Shown: in pieces, positions 26,554 through 35,444 of the stretch
Layout of the letters: the number at the start of each line of letters is the position of its first letter
How positions within the stretch are numbered: the stretch's first letter is position 1
Origin: Bradyrhizobium altum
Lineage (GTDB): Bacteria > Pseudomonadota > Alphaproteobacteria > Rhizobiales > Xanthobacteraceae
Assembly (NCBI RefSeq): GCF_020889705.1
Contig: NZ_JACMYP010000036.1
Coordinates: forward strand, 1-47,060
Reading direction: 5' to 3'
DNA: 47,060 bases
Notes under the pieces: model-generated
Told to the model about the DNA's origin: nothing
The model's database searches: none
The model's input: the letters and a program-made list of their open reading frames with translations, nothing else
Program-made: the position numbers and the translations under genes

Positions 26554-27522
26554 ATGAATGTGCATGCCGCCGCTTTGGCCAAAGCGTATCCGTTCGACGA
26601 AGCGACCTCGGCGTTTGCCGGCGATGTGATCGGCGATCTCGCCCGTCACCCGAAACGGCTGTCGCCGAAATATTTCTACGACGCCACGGGCTCGGAGCTG
26701 TTCGAGCAGATCACGGTGCTGCCGGAATATTATCCGACGCGCACCGAGCTCGGCATCCTGCGCGACCGCGGCAGCGAGATCGCCGCGATCATTCCGGACG
26801 GCGCAGCGCTGGTCGAGTTCGGCGCCGGCGCGACCACCAAGGTGCGCCTCTTGCTCGAGCACTGCGAATTCGCCGCCTATGTGCCGGTCGATATATCGGG
26901 CGATTTCCTCAAGGCCCAGGCCGATGGCCTGCGCCGGGATTTCCCGGGTCTTGGCATCTATCCGGTCGCGGCCGATTTCACCACCCCGTTCGCACTGCCC
27001 GAGGCGGTCGCTGACATGCCGAAGGTCGGCTTCTTCCCGGGCTCGACGCTCGGCAATTTCGAGCCAAGCGAGGCCTTGGCCTTCCTGCGCAGCGCGCGCA
27101 AGATCCTCGGCCACGGCGCGCAGATGATCATCGGCGTCGATCTCGAGAAGGACGAGCGCGTGCTGTACGACGCCTATAACGACGCGGCCGGCGTCACCGC
27201 GCGCTTCAACCTCAATGTGCTGGTTCGGATCAACCGCGAGCTCGGCGGCAATTTCGACCTGTCGGGCTTCACCCACCGCTCGATCTACAACCGCGACCGC
27301 CATCGCATCGAGATGCACCTGATCAGCCGCAAAGCGCAGACCGTGCGCATCCTCGGCAACACCTTTGCGTTCCGTCCGGGCGAGAGCATTCACACCGAGA
27401 ACAGCTACAAATATTCGCTCGAGCGATTCACCGCGCTCGCCCGCAGCGCGGGCTGGACGGTGCGCGACAGCTGGACCGACGCCAACACCATGTTCTCGGT
27501 GCACGCTTTGGTCGCGGACTAA
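26554..27522 (+). CDS. egtD: L-histidine N-alpha-methyltransferase
   Basis: A 322-aa SAM-dependent methyltransferase that trimethylates histidine to hercynine, the first step of ergothioneine synthesis. Family features are LSPKYFYDATGSELFEQIT (about 36-54), LPEYYPTRTE, the SAM motif VEFGAGATTKVRLLL, GFFPGSTLGNFEP (about 160-172), and the C-terminal FNLNVLVRINRELGGNFDL and IHTENSYKYS. Length matches EgtD. ATG 26554 follows directly from the egtB unit. With EgtB it should make the sulfoxide intermediate. Confidence 0.95.
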   Translation: MNVHAAALAKAYPFDEATSAFAGDVIGDLARHPKRLSPKYFYDATGSELFEQITVLPEYYPTRTELGILRDRGSEIAAIIPDGAALVEFGAGATTKVRLLLEHCEFAAYVPVDISGDFLKAQADGLRRDFPGLGIYPVAADFTTPFALPEAVADMPKVGFFPGSTLGNFEPSEALAFLRSARKILGHGAQMIIGVDLEKDERVLYDAYNDAAGVTARFNLNVLVRINRELGGNFDLSGFTHRSIYNRDRHRIEMHLISRKAQTVRILGNTFAFRPGESIHTENSYKYSLERFTALARSAGWTVRDSWTDANTMFSVHALVAD

Positions 27523-27547
27523 AACTAAACCGGATGGGGCAACAATC

Positions 27548-27943
27548 ATGGGCCGGCGTGCGCTGCAGATCGCGACGGCCCTGCTCGCCCTCGTCCCTAT
27601 CCTGACCGGCATCATCACCATGCTCGGCGTGAGCGATCCGCTCTACGCCTCGTCGGGCGTTCCGTCGCTGCCGGTGCTCGACAGCAATCTGCGCTTCTTC
27701 GGCGGGGTCTGGCTCGGTCTCGGCCTCGCTTTGCTCTGGCTGGTGCCGCGGATCGAAAGCGAGAGCGTGCTGTTCCGCGTGGTCTGGGGCGGCATCTTCC
27801 TCGGCGGCATCGGCCGGCTGCTGTCGATCGCGATGGTCGGCCTGCCGCCGCTGCCCTTCGTGGGCTTCACTGCGCTCGAAGTGATCGGCGCCCCGCTGTT
27901 CGTCTACTGGCAGCACCGCGTGGCCACGGCCGGTCGCAGGTAG
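27548..27943 (+). CDS. DUF4345 small membrane protein
   Basis: A 131-aa integral membrane protein with four hydrophobic segments: about 7-27 (ATALLALVPILTGIITMLGV), 50-68 (FFGGVWLGLGLALLWLVPR), 78-96 and 100-118. It resembles the DUF4345 family; function unknown. It starts 25 bases after the egtD stop on the same strand, so it may be transcribed with egtB-egtD, but nothing ties it to ergothioneine chemistry. It is convergent with ltrA. Confidence 0.75.
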   Translation: MGRRALQIATALLALVPILTGIITMLGVSDPLYASSGVPSLPVLDSNLRFFGGVWLGLGLALLWLVPRIESESVLFRVVWGGIFLGGIGRLLSIAMVGLPPLPFVGFTALEVIGAPLFVYWQHRVATAGRR

Positions 27944-27952
27944 CGACCCGCG

Positions 27953-29134
27953 CTATTCTTCCTCCCCGCTCGACCGCAGCGAGATCGATTCCCACGCCGC
28001 GACCACGATCATGATCGCGGTGGTGACGATCGAAAGCACCAGCGGTGACATCTCGCGGGCGAAATAGGCCGTGATCGCAAGTGCCACGATGCCGACGCCG
28101 TGCGAAAGCTGCAGGAAGTTGCGGATCACGTATTTGAACAGGATGGTCCCGACCAGGAACAGCGCAGCGCCGCCGACCGAGCTCACGATGGTCTTCAGGT
28201 CGGAATGGCCGGACGGGTGCTTCAGCACCAGTTCGTCGGCGACTGCGGTGAGGATGATGCCGCCGACGATCGGCATGTGCAGATAGGTGTAGGCGATCCG
28301 CGCCACGCGGCCGGATTCCGCGGACTTGGAGATCATGTCCGCGCCGGCCTCGGCGCCCTTGTGGAAATAGATCCACCACATCGCGATGCTGCCGACCAGC
28401 GCCGAGATGAACGCGGCGACATTCTCCGGCGTCCAGGTCAGATCGGCAAAGGTCGCGCCGTCGACCACGATCGCCTCGCCGAGCGCAATGATGATGAAGC
28501 CGGCGCAGCGCTCGGCCATATGGCCGCCCTCGACCGACCAGGCCTCCATCGAGGAGAAGCCGAGCCCAGGGGTCCAGAACCGCAGAGCCGGCGCGACGTA
28601 CTCGATGGCCAGCGCCGCGATCCAGAGCCACATCCGCGTCTCGTGCTCGGCAAATCCGCCCAGAACCCAGAGCACGGCCGAGCAGGACAGCCAGGTCAGG
28701 ATACGGATCGCGTTGTGGCGCACCGCGGTCCGGTGCCGCGGCGTCGCCAGCAGCCAGAACGCGGTGCGGCCGACCTGCATCGCTGCATAGGTCCCGGCAA
28801 ACCACAGCCCGCGGCCCTCGAAGGCGGACGGTATCGAGGTCGACAGCAGCAGCCCGCCCAGCATCAGGACAAACAGCAGCAGGCGGACCGGTGTCAGGTC
28901 GGGATTGAGCCAGTTGGTGACCCAAGTGGTGTAGACCCACACCCACCAAACCGCGAGGAACAGCACCGTGACCTGCACCGCGCCCAGCGGGGTGAAGTGG
29001 TGCAGCAGCGTGTGCGACAGCTGCGTGACGGCGAAGACGAAGACGAGGTCGAAGAACAGCTCGGCATTGGTGACGCGGCTGTGCTGGTTCGGCACGATGA
29101 CGCGAAACATCGCGCCGCGCGGATTATCTGCCAT
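27953..29134 (-). CDS. Low-temperature-requirement protein A family membrane protein
   Basis: A 393-aa polytopic membrane protein of the LtrA family (PF06772). The hallmark N terminus is VTNAELFFDLVFVFAVTQLS, followed by about ten hydrophobic segments and the internal motif CAGFIIIALGEAIVVDG. LtrA was first found in Listeria as needed for growth in the cold; the molecular function is unknown. The gene starts 29 bp after bolA ends and so may be co-transcribed with it. It occupies the gap between bolA and grxD. Confidence 0.9.
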   Translation of the reverse strand: MADNPRGAMFRVIVPNQHSRVTNAELFFDLVFVFAVTQLSHTLLHHFTPLGAVQVTVLFLAVWWVWVYTTWVTNWLNPDLTPVRLLLFVLMLGGLLLSTSIPSAFEGRGLWFAGTYAAMQVGRTAFWLLATPRHRTAVRHNAIRILTWLSCSAVLWVLGGFAEHETRMWLWIAALAIEYVAPALRFWTPGLGFSSMEAWSVEGGHMAERCAGFIIIALGEAIVVDGATFADLTWTPENVAAFISALVGSIAMWWIYFHKGAEAGADMISKSAESGRVARIAYTYLHMPIVGGIILTAVADELVLKHPSGHSDLKTIVSSVGGAALFLVGTILFKYVIRNFLQLSHGVGIVALAITAYFAREMSPLVLSIVTTAIMIVVAAWESISLRSSGEEE

Positions 29135-29163
29135 CGCTTGGGGCCCCGCCCGGTCGCCGGGGC

Positions 29164-29400
29164 CTAGCCTTCCGGCACGCCGGTCTGCAGGGCCAGCGCG
29201 TGCAGCACGCCGCCCATCTGGCCCTTCAGCGATTGGTAGACGATCTGGTGCTGCTGAACCCGGGACTTGCCGCGGAATGACTCGGAAACGACAGTGGCCG
29301 CGTAGTGGTCGCCGTCGCCGGCCAGATCACGGATCGTCACCTCGGCATCAGGGATCGCTGCCTTGATCATCGATTCGATATCACGGGCGTCCATCGGCAT
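29164..29400 (-). CDS. bolA: BolA-family protein
   Basis: A 78-aa BolA domain protein, partner of the CGFS glutaredoxin in iron-sulfur handling. It contains AIPDAEVTIRDLAGDGDHYA, ATVVSESFRGKSRVQQHQ with the conserved histidine, and VYQSLKGQMGGVLHALALQT. ATG 29400 is used; ATG 29394 is six bases downstream. The 210-bp upstream region, shared with the divergent DUF427 gene, holds a set of 11-12-bp tandem repeats. In relatives bolA lies between purL and grxD; here both neighbours are displaced. Confidence 0.95.
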   Translation of the reverse strand: MPMDARDIESMIKAAIPDAEVTIRDLAGDGDHYAATVVSESFRGKSRVQQHQIVYQSLKGQMGGVLHALALQTGVPEG

Positions 29401-29449
29401 CCCAGTCCACCTCCGTCAGGTCATTCGAATCAGGGCCGATTCGGCCAGG

Positions 29450-29490
29450 AAAACCAAGACAAAACCTAAGATAAAACCTCAGATAAAACC
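29450..29490. repeat. Tandem AAAACC repeats upstream of bolA
   Basis: AAAACC cores occur at 29450, 29461, 29473 and 29485 (spacings 11, 12 and 12). Units two and three are nearly identical (AAAACCTAAGAT and AAAACCTCAGAT). The block lies 50-90 bp upstream of bolA on the opposite strand and 120-160 bp before the DUF427 start. It could be an array of regulator sites or replication slippage. Confidence 0.6.
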
Positions 29491-29610
29491 CGGCACTTGA
29501 GGTCTTCTAGGTCATCCTGGGGCACACTATATTCCCATTCCCAGCGATTTAAACCTGCATCAATCGGTCACAAGCCATCACGCCGAAATGACCAGAAGAG
29601 GCGCAGAATC

Positions 29611-29970
29611 ATGAAGCTCCCCGGCCCCGACCATCCGATCACGATCACGCCCAATGCCAGGCGCGTCCGCATCACCGCCGACGGCGTCGTCATCGCCGAG
29701 ACCACCCACGCGCTGACCTTGAAGGAAGCGAGCTATCCGGCCGTGCAATACGTCCCCCGGCAGGACGCCAACATGGAGCTGTTGACCCGCACCGAGCGGA
29801 CCACGCATTGCCCCTATAAGGGGGATGCGAACTATTTCAGCATCAAGGCCAACGGCAAGACGCTGGACAATGCGATCTGGACCTATGAGGAGCCCTTTCC
29901 GGCCATGACCGAGATCGCCGGCCACCTCGCCTTCTATCCGGACAAGGTGAAGATCGAGGAAGTCGCCTAG
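29611..29970 (+). CDS. DUF427 domain protein
   Basis: A 119-aa soluble protein with the DUF427 pattern: RRVRITADGVVIAETTHALT, YPAVQYVPRQDANMELL, the conserved HCPYKGDANYFS (about residues 69-80) and the WTYEEPFPAMTEIAGHLAFY tail. ATG 29611 lies after a GA-rich stretch; the longer open frame upstream is not family-like. The biochemical function is unknown. It is divergent from bolA. Confidence 0.9.
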   Translation: MKLPGPDHPITITPNARRVRITADGVVIAETTHALTLKEASYPAVQYVPRQDANMELLTRTERTTHCPYKGDANYFSIKANGKTLDNAIWTYEEPFPAMTEIAGHLAFYPDKVKIEEVA

Positions 29971-30046
29971 ACCATCGCGCCTGCCGCACGCGCCGAGCCT
30001 CGCCCGGCCGTTTCGGCGTGGTGCCCACCTGGCCTGAAAAACGGAA

Positions 30047-30069
30047 ATGCCCGGGCGAGGCCCGGGCAT
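30047..30069. terminator. GC-rich hairpin between DUF427 and DUF1328 genes
   Basis: ATGCCCGGG (30047-30055) pairs perfectly with CCCGGGCAT (30061-30069) over a five-base loop. The genes on either side converge (DUF427 plus strand, DUF1328 minus strand). No T-run follows, so it is either a transcript-end hairpin or part of a dispersed palindromic repeat. Confidence 0.5.
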
Positions 30070-30098
30070 GACGACGGGAGTGTTCGGCCGGATCGCCG

Positions 30099-30272
30099 CT
30101 AGACCCTGAATATCGTGAGCCCAAGGATCAGCAGCACCAGGAAGATCACGACGAACACGTAGAACAGGAAACGCGCGATGTCGGCGGAGGCGGCGGAAAT
30201 GCCGGTGAAGCCGAGCAGGCCCGCGATGATCGAGACGACAAGAAAGACCAACGCCCATTTCAGCAGTGTCAT
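30099..30272 (-). CDS. DUF1328 small membrane protein
   Basis: A 57-aa protein made of two transmembrane segments: [20 protein letters not shown] and [20 protein letters not shown]. The linker [11 protein letters not shown] is the DUF1328 / YtjA-type signature. ATG 30272 fits the family; the longer open frame upstream is unsupported. Function is unknown; homologues are widespread in proteobacteria. Confidence 0.88.
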   Translation of the reverse strand: MTLLKWALVFLVVSIIAGLLGFTGISAASADIARFLFYVFVVIFLVLLILGLTIFRV

Positions 30273-30456
30273 TGCTCGCTCCACAAACCGCGCGCTCAGC
30301 GCGTCCGCCCGACAACGCCCGCCACCGACCCCGGTTCCAGAACGAAACAGTTCCACTGAAATGACCGACCTCGACACCACGGAATCGGGACGATTGGGCC
30401 TTGCTGAATCGGGTTCCCGATTGCAACATCAGGGTGCAGACCCGGCTGGGGGCACC

Positions 30457-31641
30457 ATGAAATCGATTGCTCACGCGGCTCCGGCCGCCGACGTCCAGGC
30501 AGCACCGAAGCTCCACAAGCGCAACGTCGCCCTCGACCGTGCACGCACCTTCCTGACGCTGGTCGTGCTGCTGCATCACGCGGTGATCCCCTACACCCAT
30601 TTCGGCCACACCGACCCGACGTCCTGGATCGGCTTCGACTGCGTGGTGCTCGCCACCGACAGCTTCTTCATGGCGATGTTCTTCTTCCTGTCGGGGCTGT
30701 TCGTCTGGCCCGGGCTCGGTCACAAGCCGTGGCTAATCTTCCTGCGCGACCGGCTGCTGCGGCTCGGCCTGCCCTTCGTGATCTGCGCGTTCACTGTGAT
30801 TCCGATCGCCTATTATGCGATCGCGCTGCGTGCGACGCCGGAGCTGACCTTCTCCGAATTCTGGTGGAAGACCATGATTTTCGGGCCCTGGCCGAGCGGC
30901 CCGATCTGGTTCGTCTGGGTCTTGATGACCTTCGACGTGACGGCGAGCGTGCTGTACCGGGTGTCGTCGCGCCTGCTCGAGCCAATCAACCGTCTGTCGA
31001 TCAAGGGATTTGAACGTCCCTCGAAGTTCTGGCTGTTCCTCGTCGTCGTCAGTGCCGTCTTCTATCTGCCGATGCTGGTCCATTACGGCCAGAACTACTG
31101 GTTCGAGCTCGGACCGTTCTCGGTGCAGGCGAGCCGGGTGCTGCTGTATGCGTCCTACTTCTTCATCGGAGCAGGGATCGGGGCGGCAAACCTCGAGGGC
31201 GGCCTGCTCAGCGCAAACGGACGGCTGACCGAGCGGCGCTGGTTCTGGACCGGCATCACGCTGATCCCCTACTGCTTGATGTGGGTGATGATCTACATCA
31301 AGCGCGGGATCATCGGTAACCCCGACCCGCTGCCGGGCTGGTATCTCGCGTCCTACGGCACCTTCTACGTGCTGTTCAGCGCCTCGATCCTGTTTGCGAT
31401 CCTTGCCTACTTCCTGCAATCGAAGGCGCAGGGACCGACGCTGCTCGACCGCATGCAGGGCGACGCCTACGGCATGTTCTTGGTGCACTATCCGATCGTG
31501 CTATGGCTGCAATACTGGCTGTTCGACATGGAATTGCCGGCGATCGCCAAGGCCGCGATCGCGTTCTTCGCCACCGTTGCGCTGAGCTGGGCCGCCACCG
31601 CCGTGCTGCGCAAGATTCCCGGCTCAAAATACGTGCTGTAG
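30457..31641 (+). CDS. Acyltransferase-3 family membrane protein
   Basis: A 394-aa polytopic membrane acyltransferase of the OpgC/acyltransferase-3 type, which O-acylates sugars or glycans using cytoplasmic acyl donors. The N terminus has the characteristic ALDRARTFLTLVVLLHHAV (first helix with the conserved Arg and His). About ten hydrophobic segments follow, including SFFMAMFFFLSGLFVWPG and LLRLGLPFVICAFTVIPI. The C-terminal helix ends KIPGSKYVL. ATG 30457 is chosen because the family core begins 25 residues later; ATG 30361 would add a hydrophilic leader. The acceptor is unknown. Confidence 0.85.
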   Translation: MKSIAHAAPAADVQAAPKLHKRNVALDRARTFLTLVVLLHHAVIPYTHFGHTDPTSWIGFDCVVLATDSFFMAMFFFLSGLFVWPGLGHKPWLIFLRDRLLRLGLPFVICAFTVIPIAYYAIALRATPELTFSEFWWKTMIFGPWPSGPIWFVWVLMTFDVTASVLYRVSSRLLEPINRLSIKGFERPSKFWLFLVVVSAVFYLPMLVHYGQNYWFELGPFSVQASRVLLYASYFFIGAGIGAANLEGGLLSANGRLTERRWFWTGITLIPYCLMWVMIYIKRGIIGNPDPLPGWYLASYGTFYVLFSASILFAILAYFLQSKAQGPTLLDRMQGDAYGMFLVHYPIVLWLQYWLFDMELPAIAKAAIAFFATVALSWAATAVLRKIPGSKYVL

Positions 31642-31822
31642 CTTCCTTTAGCTGCAGCAATCTCACCGATCACCGCGACGAGCTGGTCACGGCGGCGTCG
31701 CAAGCGGCGGGCCGAGGTCGGGCGCCGCCACCAACAAGTTGCGCACAACCTGCCATTGGTCACATGTGGCCATGTGATTCTCGGCTATGCTGGCCGGACT
31801 GCTGACCCTAGGGAGGCCTGAG

Positions 31823-32083
31823 ATGAACGACCCTCAAGTTGGATGGATCGCCGCAATCATCGTCGGCGGATTGGCCGGCTGGCTCGCCGAGATGTTCATG
31901 AAGACCGGAACCGGCATCTTCATGAATATCATCCTCGGCATTGTCGGCGCCACGCTGGCGAACTGGCTATTGGGTCTGCTCGGCGTGTCGCTCGGCGGCG
32001 GATGGATCGGCTTTCTCGTCGCCGGCTTCATCGGCGCCTGCATCATCATCTTTGCGTGGCGCGCGATCCGCGGCGCGACGTAG
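31823..32083 (+). CDS. GlsB/YeaQ/YmgE-family small membrane protein
   Basis: An 86-aa protein with three hydrophobic, glycine-rich segments: WIAAIIVGGLAGWLAEMFMK, IFMNIILGIVGATLANWLLG and WIGFLVAGFIGACIIIFAWR. These are typical of transglycosylase-associated (GlsB/YeaQ) proteins, which are linked to envelope stress in some bacteria. A GGGAGG ribosome site (31810-31815) precedes ATG 31823. The 181 bp upstream (31642-31822) show no other feature. Confidence 0.9.
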   Translation: MNDPQVGWIAAIIVGGLAGWLAEMFMKTGTGIFMNIILGIVGATLANWLLGLLGVSLGGGWIGFLVAGFIGACIIIFAWRAIRGAT

Positions 32084-32118
32084 GCTTGATCCGCAGGGAC
32101 CGCGGTCGAACAGAAGAA

Positions 32119-32149
32119 AATAGCGCGATGATGGGTTCATCGCGCTATT
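32119..32149. terminator. Bidirectional terminator between glsB-like gene and purL
   Basis: Positions 32119-32131 pair with 32137-32149 in a 13-bp perfect stem with the loop TGGGT. An A-tract precedes it on the plus strand (GAAGAAAATAG), so purL transcripts running on the minus strand would see a hairpin followed by a U-run. It lies 40 bp beyond the purL stop. Confidence 0.78.
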
Positions 32150-32189
32150 GAAATGGTTGCTTCGCGCCGCAGCGCCTGATCCTGCCGGA

Positions 32190-34409
<2,220 letters not shown>

Positions 34410-34500
34410 GGGACCCTTAATAGGTAGATCGAACGGGGGCGAAAAGGCCTTTTACGGCCCATTTCCGGCCTGTCCAGAGCTTTGCGGCGGTTGGACGCGG

Positions 34501-34572
34501 CCCGGGATTTGCAGCCTGGATTGAAGCCCGGATTTGTACCTGGGATTTGCACAATGGGGATGGATCGGATTT
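34501..34572. repeat. Periodic GGATTT repeats upstream of purL
   Basis: GGATT(T) cores appear at 34505, 34518, 34530 and 34543 (spacings 13, 12 and 13), with further GGAT copies at 34558 and GGATTT at 34567. On the purL strand these read AAATCC, about 95-165 bases upstream of its ATG. They may be regulator sites, or a degenerate tandem repeat produced by slippage. Confidence 0.55.
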
Positions 34573-34607
34573 AAGGTCCCGAACCCGATAATTGAAGGCC
34601 AGATTTC

Positions 34608-35099
34608 GTGAACGAGCTCGCCAAGACCGCACTCACTACGGCATTCAACCGCCGCCCCGACCTGCACGTCGAGACCGAAGGCGAATTCGCCGGCTGGCGA
34701 ACCTGGACCCGGGACAGTTTCGAGACCCATACCGGCCCATTCTACCACCGCATGGACGAAAACGGCCGCATCGCCTGCGCGTTCCGCGTCGGCCCGAAGC
34801 ACCTCAACGGCTCCGGCAACGTCCATGGCGGCTGCCTCATGACCTTCGCGGATTACTGCCTGTTCGCGCTCGCCTCCCCGGTGCTCCAGGGCCCAGGGGT
34901 CACGGTCTCGTTCGCTTCGGAATTCCTCGACGCCGCCCGCGACGGTGCCTTGATCGAATGCACCGGCGAGGTCACGCGCGCCGGCGGATCGCTGATCTTC
35001 GTGCGCGGCATGCTGACATCGGCCGAGCGGCCGCTGTTCAGCTTCTCCGGCACCATCAAGCGGACGAAGCGCAAGGCGCCGGCGGCGACGACAGCGTAA
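34608..35099 (+). CDS. PaaI-type hotdog thioesterase
   Basis: A 163-aa hotdog-fold thioesterase of the PaaI / acyl-CoA thioesterase family. The conserved core is PKHLNGSGNVHGGCLMTFAD (about 64-83), where the HGG turn starts the long central helix. The strands VTVSFASEFLDAARDGALIE and GGSLIFVRGML follow. The start is GTG 34608, with no clear alternative. Such enzymes hydrolyse acyl-CoA or aryl-CoA esters; the substrate is undetermined. An intrinsic terminator follows at 35108-35147. Confidence 0.88.
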   Translation: MNELAKTALTTAFNRRPDLHVETEGEFAGWRTWTRDSFETHTGPFYHRMDENGRIACAFRVGPKHLNGSGNVHGGCLMTFADYCLFALASPVLQGPGVTVSFASEFLDAARDGALIECTGEVTRAGGSLIFVRGMLTSAERPLFSFSGTIKRTKRKAPAATTA

Positions 35100-35107
35100 A
35101 GCGCGCT

Positions 35108-35147
35108 GGAGCCCGTTCAGATTGAATCGGAATGGGCTCCGGATTTT
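35108..35147 (+). terminator. Intrinsic terminator after the thioesterase
   Basis: GGAGCCCGTTC (35108-35118) pairs with GAATGGGCTCC (35130-35140), an 11-bp stem with one G-T pair and an 11-base loop, followed by GGATTTTTC. It ends the thioesterase transcript and is also the left end of a sequence that resembles a dispersed Bradyrhizobium repeat. Confidence 0.7.
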
Positions 35148-35444
35148 TCTTTGACGCGTTCTCTTCACGCGAACCGCTACCCACTTCGCGCGAAAATGCT
35201 TCGCGCCTGTGGACAACCGCCGTCATCCAGCCGTTACATCGCCGCGGGTTGAATCGACAGCACCGCGCTACCGCGTTGTGTTCACGCGCGTTCTTCGCGT
35301 AAAGCATTTCAAACGCCGGTTGTGACGCGACGACATGCTGTCTTTGCGTCGTCGCGCGCGCGTCACATGCACGTCAGCCAAGCCCCCGAAGATTGCTGAA
35401 CGGTTTCTGTTTGTGCATTCGCGCAGCGAAGTTGGGGCATTCTC
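35148..35444. other. Gene-free interval upstream of the phosphodiesterase-like gene
   Basis: About 297 bp with no family-like reading frame. The left part (CACGCGAACCGCTACCCACT and TTCGCGCGAAAATGCTTCGC) resembles a recurrent Bradyrhizobium intergenic repeat (recall, unverified). The right part, to 35444, should hold the promoter of the following gene, but I see no confident -35/-10 pair. Confidence 0.4.

Noticed and set aside
27867..28949. A 360-codon minus-strand frame overlapping ltrA
   Set aside because: ltrA in the neighbouring frame has the correct LtrA hydrophobic pattern and start; this frame is arginine-rich and family-free.
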